A DNA stretch of 11,582 nucleotides. It comes from Candidatus Woesearchaeota archaeon. GTDB lineage: Archaea > Nanobdellota > Nanobdellia > Woesearchaeales > GW2011-AR9. This document shows, piece after piece, positions 5,659 to 11,582 of the stretch; the stretch's first letter is position 1, and each line of letters begins with the position of its first letter. Location of the stretch: positions 1-11,582 of the forward strand of contig JACQNF010000042.1 in assembly GCA_016203215.1 (NCBI GenBank), given 5' to 3'. Below the pieces are notes generated by a model. It was not told the origin of the DNA and did no database searches. It saw nothing but the letters and a program-made list of their open reading frames with translations. The position numbers were made by a program, and so were the translations under genes.

Positions 5659-8295
5659 TTATTTCCAAAAATCAAAGAACCGCATTCGGTTATTGATCAT
5701 CTTCAACACATCAAACACGATAATTAAGATCAATCCCGCAGATCCTGCAAGAATCCAATCCACTACAAGAAGAGGTACAGTTTCAAAGATTTGATTTAGC
5801 GGTGTATACAGAATAAGAAACGTCGCCGCAAGAGAGATCAGGGAAGCAAAGAAGAGGTACTTGTTGGTAAAGAGAGACCGAGAAAAAAAACATTTCCGGA
5901 AAGAACGAAAATTGAATGCAGAAGCAATCTGAAGCAAGATCAAGGACACAAGCGCGGTCGTCCGAGCGACGTCGATCTCGTTGCCAAAGATGTTGAACGA
6001 AATGTAAAATACCGCCAGAATCAGCGCAGCACTGATGCCGCTCGTAAAGAAGAGCAAGAGAAAAACGTTCCGAGAGAGTAATTCTGTTCCCTTCCGAGGA
6101 GTTTCATTCATCACGTCTGTTGACGGCGGATTCAAGCCGAGAGTGATCGCCGGTAAATTATCCGTAACTAAATTGATAAACAGAATCTGCAAGGCCAACA
6201 ACAACGGAATCTGCCATCCTAATACCGAAGCAAGAAGAACGCCAAAAAAAAGGATCGCTAATTCGGTCAAATTACACGACAGTTGATAAGTCACAAATTT
6301 TCGGATGTTACGATAGATTGTACGCCCTTCTTTGATAGCACTGACAATCGTGTTAAAATTATCATCTTTGAGGATAAGATCAGCCGCCTCTCGTGAAACA
6401 TCTGTACCTGCCTTGCCCATCGCCACCCCGATATGCGCTTCTTTCAACGCTGGCGCGTCGTTGACACCATCACCGGTCATCGTGACAATCTCACCAAGAG
6501 ATTTCAACGCCTTGACGATGCGTAATTTGTGTTCTGGCTGCACCCGTGCAAAGATGGAAATATTCGAAATTACTTTCCGCAATTGGGATTCTGTCAGTCT
6601 TTCCAATTCTTTTCCTTCCATCACCTTCCCGTGCAAGTTAATCTCAGAAGCAATTGCCAATGCCGTTTCTTTATTGTCACCCGTAATCATCTTGACAGAA
6701 ATTCCCGCTGCGCGGCACTGAGCAATCGCGTCTTTCACTGCTTCCCGTGGGGGATCTTCCATCCCTACAAACCCAAGAAAAACAAGCTCTTCATCTAAAT
6801 CTTTTTGAGAAGAGACACGCTCTTTTGTGGCAATGGCCAGTGTACGTAACGCGCGCGAGGTCATCTGCTGATTCTGAGCAAGGAGCTGCTGCTTTTCTCT
6901 TGCAGAGAGAGGAACAACGCCGCTCAGCTTCTGGACGGATGAGCACTTCTCCAAGACCATTTCAGGAGCGCCTTTTACAAACACAATCCTCTTCTTGCCA
7001 AGACTACAGAGAACAGACATCATCTTTCGTTCTGAACTAAAAGGGATCTCTTCGAGACGAGTGAACTTCAAATCATCTTTGAAGATTCCTGCCTTTGCCG
7101 CGAGGATGAGCAAGGCTACTTCTGTCGGCGTGCCGATACCTCGGAAAAAATGATTCTCGCCGGTCCGTTCAATCCGCGCATCGTTACAGAGCACAACCGC
7201 TTTTAATAGCTGAGATAGCAATGGGTGCGCCGATGCTTTCATTAACCGATTTCCTAATGTAAAGTCGCCGTTGGACGTGTATCCAATACCACTGACAGAA
7301 ATATTCTCGCCGCCGACAACAACATTGCGGACGGTCATCTCTCCTTTCGTGATCGTGCCGGTCTTATCGGAACAGATGACGGTTGTTTCTCCCAAAGTCT
7401 GGATAATCGACATCCGGTTGACGATTGCATTTTGTTTCGCCATCCGCCGCGCACCAAACGCAAGAGCAGTGATCAGGACGACGGGAAGCCCTTCTGGAAA
7501 AGCAGAGACAGAGAGGGCGATGATTAAAATAAGAACTGAAACAAGGAAAGCAGGTGTGAGAGAGTCTGCCTGTAAGACCATCAACAAGCCCGTCAGTATC
7601 GAGACAGCAAGAGCAACAATTGCCATGTATTTCGCCACGGCATTTACTTTTTTCTGTAACGGCAATTCTTTTTCTGCGGTGGAAATCATCTTGGCAATGT
7701 TCCCGAAACGCGTGTTCATCCCTGTATGCTGGACTTCCGCAACGCATTTACCATCGGCAATAAACGACCCCATATAGAGTACGTTTTGCTCGGTTGTCTT
7801 CTTCCGAGATTGCATCGCTTCTTTCCGTATTTCTTTCGCCTCGCCCGTGAGGATCGATTCATTCACGACAAGGTCTTTCTCCTCCAGAACAAGGCAGTCC
7901 GCCGGCACTTTCTCGCCACTTCGAAGAATAATAATATCACCCGGCACGAGCTCCAGAGACGGCACGTCTCGTTCTTTGCCATCACGGATGACGATCGAAA
8001 CGGGAAAAATCATCTTCTTCAGCGCTTTGATCGCTTTATCGGCTTTATATTCTTGAATGAAGCCGACGCCGATAACCATCACGATCACAAAGAGGATGGT
8101 ATACGCGGTAATATCTTTCCCTACAAAAAAAGAAATAAACACTGCCCCCAGGAGAAGATAGACAATAAAATTATTCCGTATTTGCCTTAGAAGAATCTTT
8201 ACGATCGTCGTCCGAGAAACCTCACGGATCTCATTAAGCCCATACTGTTGCAGTCTCTTTCTTGCTTCGGATGCCGATAAACCTCTTTTTTCCAT
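5659..8295 (-). CDS. P2-type cation-transporting ATPase, probably Ca2+ exporter
   Basis: 878-residue P-type ATPase of the SERCA/PMCA class, using ATP to move cations across the cytoplasmic membrane. The N-terminal cation-ATPase domain (GLSASEARKRLQQYGLNEI, 5-23) is followed by about ten membrane segments. The phosphorylation site is SDKTGTIT with Asp310; KGAPE (441-445) is in the nucleotide domain; MITGDN (536-541) and TGDGVNDAPALKEA (607-620) form the hinge and Mg2+ region. Ca2+-type ligands are present: PEGLP in M4 (E268), N675 and E678 in M5, and N708, T711 and D712 in M6. The position matching SERCA Glu908 in M8 is Gln789, as in plasma-membrane-type pumps. The actuator loop reads TGEA (150-153) where TGES is usual. 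It has no obvious regulatory tail. Substrate is inferred. Confidence 0.93.
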   Translation of the reverse strand: MEKRGLSASEARKRLQQYGLNEIREVSRTTIVKILLRQIRNNFIVYLLLGAVFISFFVGKDITAYTILFVIVMVIGVGFIQEYKADKAIKALKKMIFPVSIVIRDGKERDVPSLELVPGDIIILRSGEKVPADCLVLEEKDLVVNESILTGEAKEIRKEAMQSRKKTTEQNVLYMGSFIADGKCVAEVQHTGMNTRFGNIAKMISTAEKELPLQKKVNAVAKYMAIVALAVSILTGLLMVLQADSLTPAFLVSVLILIIALSVSAFPEGLPVVLITALAFGARRMAKQNAIVNRMSIIQTLGETTVICSDKTGTITKGEMTVRNVVVGGENISVSGIGYTSNGDFTLGNRLMKASAHPLLSQLLKAVVLCNDARIERTGENHFFRGIGTPTEVALLILAAKAGIFKDDLKFTRLEEIPFSSERKMMSVLCSLGKKRIVFVKGAPEMVLEKCSSVQKLSGVVPLSAREKQQLLAQNQQMTSRALRTLAIATKERVSSQKDLDEELVFLGFVGMEDPPREAVKDAIAQCRAAGISVKMITGDNKETALAIASEINLHGKVMEGKELERLTESQLRKVISNISIFARVQPEHKLRIVKALKSLGEIVTMTGDGVNDAPALKEAHIGVAMGKAGTDVSREAADLILKDDNFNTIVSAIKEGRTIYRNIRKFVTYQLSCNLTELAILFFGVLLASVLGWQIPLLLALQILFINLVTDNLPAITLGLNPPSTDVMNETPRKGTELLSRNVFLLLFFTSGISAALILAVFYISFNIFGNEIDVARTTALVSLILLQIASAFNFRSFRKCFFSRSLFTNKYLFFASLISLAATFLILYTPLNQIFETVPLLVVDWILAGSAGLILIIVFDVLKMINNRMRFFDFWK

Positions 8296-8340
8296 ACAAC
8301 ACCGATGAAACGTTAAAAAGCACGGATGATAATGACGACA

Positions 8341-8353
8341 GCCTTTATATTCT
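8341..8353 (-). promoter_or_regulatory. Probable TATA box of the P-type ATPase gene
   Basis: Minus-strand AGAATATAAAGGC centred near 8347 predicts transcription start near 8321 and a leader of about 26 nt before ATG 8295. Only a weak GGTG precedes the start. The box lies 17-29 bp from the left end of palindromic element B. Confidence 0.45.
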
Positions 8354-8369
8354 TTACTTCTATTCGTTT

Positions 8370-8551
8370 GTATTTAGTTCGCTACGTCGCTTCGGCGGGC
8401 GGGCCGTCTGTCTCGCGGAGAATATCCGATGTATGAATGGGTTAAAGAAAGACTGTTCAAAAGGCTATTCTCCGACAATAAACTCTCTGCTTCGCCTAGT
8501 AGTTCTCGACAGACCTCTTGGCCTTGCCCGCCGCGACGACGAACTTAATAC
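8370..8551 (+). repeat. Palindromic element, copy B
   Basis: A 182-bp element homologous to copy A and in the same orientation. Terminal inverted repeats of 12 bp with one mismatch are 8370-8381 and 8540-8551. Inward pairings are 8385-8390 with 8533-8538, 8394-8400 with 8526-8532, 8402-8405 with 8520-8523, 8406-8412 with 8508-8514, and 8416-8424 with 8466-8474. The first 55 bases differ from copy A at one position only (T8387 for C3373), which turns a C-G pair of the local hairpin into a T-G wobble. It fills most of the gap 8296-8550 and ends on the first base of the stop triplet of the next minus-strand gene. No clear flanking target duplication is seen. Confidence 0.82.
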
Positions 8552-9192
8552 TACTTCTTCCTCTTCCCGACCAGCGTATATGGCCGAACAACATCATTTC
8601 CGTCCAAGAAAACACTCGTACTAGATGCACAGAACGTACACCATGCTGCACGAGTGAGAGGGCGGTCCACAGCATTTTCTCGAACATAGTCCGGGTTGAG
8701 CATATAGATGCGTAACGAAGGAATCCCTTCTTGCTGAAACGTTTTCATTGTTCTTGCAAAAGTCTCGCCTCGACCATAGACCCGCTCTACTACCATTCGT
8801 TCTTCTCTCAAAAGTTCGTCCACTGCATCGGGCGCAAATTCCAAGCGACGCCATTCTGGTTCGTTGCCCTGTAATCGTAACCTCGTCAAATTGATGCGAA
8901 GCGTGTCGTTTGCTTTCATGGCCGCCTTCGCGTCTCGCACATCGGGAAAGAAGTTGCCGCTTCCCTGTGTTAATTGCAGATATGAATTTTCCCTGTCATC
9001 GTCCAAATGTCGAAGGACGAGATTCTGCGGCTCACGTGTTAACCATAACGTTGGAATTTTCTTCTTTCCTTCGACAGAATAGAGCGGACCATCGGCAGTA
9101 TAAAACCAGCGTGTTCGCAAAAGGGGGTCATTTGCTTCCATCACCATTGCAGTCAATTGATCTGCATGAAAGAAAGACCTGGTTCCAAACAA
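8551..9192 (-). CDS. Hypothetical protein of about 213 residues
   Basis: I do not recognise the family. The product is soluble, with no signal peptide or membrane segment. It has a mixed beta/alpha pattern in the first half (RTRWFYTADGPLYSVEGKKK near 26-45, IPTLWLTREPQNLVLRHL near 46-63) and charged helices later (AVDELLREERMVVERVYGRG near 123-142). Two cysteines fall together in WCTFC (185-189). The longest reading starts at TTG 9192 without a convincing Shine-Dalgarno or TATA signal. Internal ATGs at 9147 and 9141 are alternatives, and a stop lies seven codons upstream of the TTG. It follows Cdc48 on the same strand after 75 nt and could be co-transcribed with it. Its stop codon abuts element B. 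Confidence 0.65.
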   Translation of the reverse strand: MFGTRSFFHADQLTAMVMEANDPLLRTRWFYTADGPLYSVEGKKKIPTLWLTREPQNLVLRHLDDDRENSYLQLTQGSGNFFPDVRDAKAAMKANDTLRINLTRLRLQGNEPEWRRLEFAPDAVDELLREERMVVERVYGRGETFARTMKTFQQEGIPSLRIYMLNPDYVRENAVDRPLTRAAWCTFCASSTSVFLDGNDVVRPYTLVGKRKK

Positions 9193-9267
9193 CGATATCC
9201 ATTCCGGAGATCACCGGTGATATTGTCAAGGGATTCCATGGAAGATTAACTGTAATAGCAACATTCT

Positions 9268-11577
9268 TTATCCAAAATAGCTATCCTTACGTTCCTCTTT
9301 TATTTGTTTAGCACGGGCAGAACTAAAATAAGTCTCCAATTCTTGGTAGGAGTCTTCAACTTCTTTGTCGACAGACGGCTTAATGACATCTAAAGCTCTC
9401 TTGAAATGGGCAGACATCACTTGCTTCGCTTTAATATCTTCACGCAAGGCAATCATCGCCGCCTCACGACAAAGACCTTCGATATCCGCGCCAACATACC
9501 CTTCGGTGATGCCCGCAAGTTCTTCAACATTAACATCGCCAGCGAGCGGCATTTTCTTAAGGTAGATCTCAAAGATACGACGTCGACCTTCCTCATCAGG
9601 AACCGGCGTTAAGATGATGCGGTCAAAGCGCCCCTGACGGAGAAGCGCAGGATCAACGATATCTGGCCGGTTTGTCGCAGCGATAATTACCACGTCATTC
9701 AGACTCTCCAACCCGTCCATCTCTGTCAACATCTGATTCACGATTCGCTCATTTGTCCGACCGGTATCGACAGCAGAACTGCCGCGCCGGGGTACAAGCG
9801 CATCAACCTCATCAAAGAAGAGAATGGTTGGAGCAGTCTGCCGCGCCTTGCGGAAGATCTCTCGGACAGCTTTTTCTGATTCACCCACCCATTTGCTGAG
9901 AAGACTCGGACCATTAACGAGAATAAAATTTGCTTCGCTTTCCTTAGCGACTGCTTTCGCTAACAATGTCTTTCCGGTTCCTGGCGGGCCATATAATAAG
10001 AGTCCTCGCGGCGGACGAATACCCATCCGCTTGAAGACTTCCGGCTTCTTCAACGGCCATTCTACCGCTTCACGCAGTTTGTTCTTGACTTCCTCCAAGC
10101 CGCCGATTTCTTGCCAACCAACATCGGGTGTTTCAACAAGAACCTCGCGCATCGCGCTTGGACGAACAACCTTCAGTGCTTCCATGAAATCCTTCTGTGT
10201 CACTTGTAATTTTTCAAGTATCTCCGGAGGAATGGGTTCGCCCTCTTCCACCCCTTCAACCTTGAGTTCTGGCAAGATACGGCGAAGAACGATCATTGCT
10301 GCTTCTTTGGCAAGAGAACTGAGATCGGCGCCAACAAATCCATGCGTTACTTTGGCGATATCTTTCAACAACACGTCTTTTGCCAGAGGCATGTTCCGAG
10401 TATGGATCTTCAAGATTTCCAAACGCCCTTGCACGTCCGGGACACCAATTTCAATTTCACGATCAAACCGTCCCGGCCGTCGTAGTGCAGGATCCAGCTG
10501 ATTGGGAATGTTTGTCGCCGCGATGACGATTACTTTTCCACGAGATTTAAGACCATCCATCAATCCTAACAACTGAGCGACAACACGCTTCTCGACATCA
10601 CCTTTTGTCTCTTCTCGTTTTATGGCAATCGCATCGATTTCATCAAAGAAGATGATCGAAGGAGCATTCTGTTCTGCTTCTTCAAATTTTTTCCGCAGGT
10701 TTGCCTCACTCTCTCCATAAAATTTGCTGATAACTTCAGGGCCATTGATAAGAATAAAATGGGAATTTGTTTCCGAAGCTACTGCTTTCGCCAACAACGT
10801 TTTTCCCGTTCCCGGCGGACCATGAAGAAGGACACCTTTAGGCGGTTCAATACCTAGTTTTTCAAAAATTTCTGGATGTTTCAGCGGCAGCTCGACCATC
10901 TCACGAACTTTTTTAATCTCGTCTCCTAAACCGCCGATATCCTCATAGTTAATCCCGAGGCTGATCCCTTCTTCTTCATCAATATCAACAGCGGAAGGAT
11001 TCAACTCAATTTCTGTTTCAGGAGTGACAACCACAATCTCTTTCTTGGGGTTCACATCAGCAACAATAAAACGCAAGCTGCCCAACCCGAAGCCCGCAAA
11101 CTGCTGTTCCATCATCGAAAAGATATCGCTCATCTCTCGATCAGGGAACTGTGTACGGCGGCGGTGTGTCCCGCCTAACGAAACAAGATCACCTTTAACA
11201 AACGCTTTTCCCAGGAGACTTTGCTTAAACCATTCTGGAGACGCTTTGATCATCAATCCCTTGCTTGCCGGCGCAATAGTTACTTTCTTCGCGGGCTTAA
11301 CCTGTGCTTTCTGGACAACGACGATCTCGCCAACAGAAGTGCGGGCATTTCGCCGAAGATTTCCATCCATCCGAATAATATTTAACCCAATATCACCAGG
11401 ATAACCCCGGTCAACAATCGCCGCTGTCCGGCGTTCGCCTTTAATTTCAACAACATCACCGGGATTAAGATTGATCTGTTTCATAAAATTAGAATCTATC
11501 TTGACAATGCCTCGATTGACATCGTCCTGCACTGCTTCCATTACTTTTAACTTCAGTTGTGGTTGGTTCTCCATCAT
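9268..11577 (-). CDS. cdc48: Cdc48/VAT-type AAA+ ATPase
   Basis: Archaeal homologue of p97/VAT, a hexameric unfoldase that feeds proteins to the proteasome or dismantles complexes. Over 769 residues it has the N-domain (double-psi barrel about 5-95, second subdomain to about 195), then two AAA+ modules. D1 has Walker A GPPGTGKT (253-260), Walker B IIFFDE (308-313), sensor AATN (353-356) and arginine fingers near 367/370. D2 has GPPGTGKT (530-537), ILFFDE (585-590), AATN (633-636) and arginines near 647/650. Pore loops are KFYGES (285-290) and KWVGES (562-567). All catalytic residues are present in both rings, so both should hydrolyse ATP. The tail ends SYFG. ATGs at 11577 and 11574 are adjacent starts; the promoter region is outside the window. 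Confidence 0.96.
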   Translation of the reverse strand: MMENQPQLKLKVMEAVQDDVNRGIVKIDSNFMKQINLNPGDVVEIKGERRTAAIVDRGYPGDIGLNIIRMDGNLRRNARTSVGEIVVVQKAQVKPAKKVTIAPASKGLMIKASPEWFKQSLLGKAFVKGDLVSLGGTHRRRTQFPDREMSDIFSMMEQQFAGFGLGSLRFIVADVNPKKEIVVVTPETEIELNPSAVDIDEEEGISLGINYEDIGGLGDEIKKVREMVELPLKHPEIFEKLGIEPPKGVLLHGPPGTGKTLLAKAVASETNSHFILINGPEVISKFYGESEANLRKKFEEAEQNAPSIIFFDEIDAIAIKREETKGDVEKRVVAQLLGLMDGLKSRGKVIVIAATNIPNQLDPALRRPGRFDREIEIGVPDVQGRLEILKIHTRNMPLAKDVLLKDIAKVTHGFVGADLSSLAKEAAMIVLRRILPELKVEGVEEGEPIPPEILEKLQVTQKDFMEALKVVRPSAMREVLVETPDVGWQEIGGLEEVKNKLREAVEWPLKKPEVFKRMGIRPPRGLLLYGPPGTGKTLLAKAVAKESEANFILVNGPSLLSKWVGESEKAVREIFRKARQTAPTILFFDEVDALVPRRGSSAVDTGRTNERIVNQMLTEMDGLESLNDVVIIAATNRPDIVDPALLRQGRFDRIILTPVPDEEGRRRIFEIYLKKMPLAGDVNVEELAGITEGYVGADIEGLCREAAMIALREDIKAKQVMSAHFKRALDVIKPSVDKEVEDSYQELETYFSSARAKQIKEERKDSYFG

Positions 11578-11582
11578 GTGTC

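Noticed and set aside
6035..7777. Long plus-strand frames opposite the P-type ATPase
   Set aside because: They are antisense shadows of a gene whose motifs are unambiguous along its full length.
8262..8715. Open frames of 120, 63 and 65 codons over element B and the end of the 213-residue gene
   Set aside because: They overlap the ATPase start, the repeat or the coding strand of the neighbouring gene and show no protein character of their own.
9824..10501. 225-codon plus-strand frame opposite Cdc48
   Set aside because: It is antisense to conserved AAA+ coding sequence, has Ser/Arg-rich random composition and no start signal.
1..11582. CRISPR array, tRNA, rRNA or transposase gene
   Set aside because: I looked on both strands. 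There are no regularly spaced repeats, no tRNA cloverleaf with CCA-proximal features, no rRNA segment and no transposase or integrase motifs.

Overview
The window is chromosomal archaeal DNA. It encodes eL15, a ribosomal protein confined to archaea and eukaryotes, an archaeal-type uL11, and a two-ring Cdc48/VAT ATPase. Most genes also have TATA boxes at archaeal spacing. Short intergenic gaps, small lineage-type membrane proteins and uL11/eL15 genes detached from large ribosomal operons fit a DPANN-like archaeon (Woesearchaeota/Pacearchaeota type). That placement is inference; no 16S rRNA or other decisive marker is present.

Layout. Bases 1-123 hold two hairpins next to the 3' end of eL15 (124-642, minus). 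A divergent membrane-anchored coiled-coil protein follows (810-1436, plus). Next come two minus-strand carbohydrate genes: a GT2 glycosyltransferase (1449-2141) and a six-hairpin glycosidase-like protein (2224-3306). An intergenic gap of about 300 bp carries palindromic element copy A (3352-3538) and two divergent promoters, one serving a second GT2 glycosyltransferase (3609-4454, plus). Then come uL11 (4532-5242, plus) with an unusual C-terminal coiled-coil extension, a 78-residue membrane protein (5252-5488, minus) and a P2-type Ca2+-ATPase-like pump (5659-8295, minus). Element copy B (8370-8551) follows, then an unrecognised 213-residue protein (8551-9192, minus) and Cdc48 (9268-11577, minus), whose upstream region is cut by the window end.

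How the genes work together. There is no single operon. Two ribosomal proteins and Cdc48 are housekeeping. The three carbohydrate genes plausibly make or trim a glycan, perhaps on the cell surface, but the sequence does not identify the sugar. The ATPase probably exports Ca2+. Several non-ribosomal genes have a TATA box 26-29 nt upstream of the start codon, implying leaderless mRNAs. eL15 and uL11 instead have leaders with clear Shine-Dalgarno sequences.

The most unusual content is the pair of structured elements, A and B. They align without gaps over 163 nt at about 85% identity, have terminal inverted repeats and fold into long branched hairpins. Their 5' arms are almost identical (54 of 55 bases) while the rest has diverged. 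They could be a MITE-like mobile repeat or a family of structured RNA/DNA elements; I do not recognise a named family.
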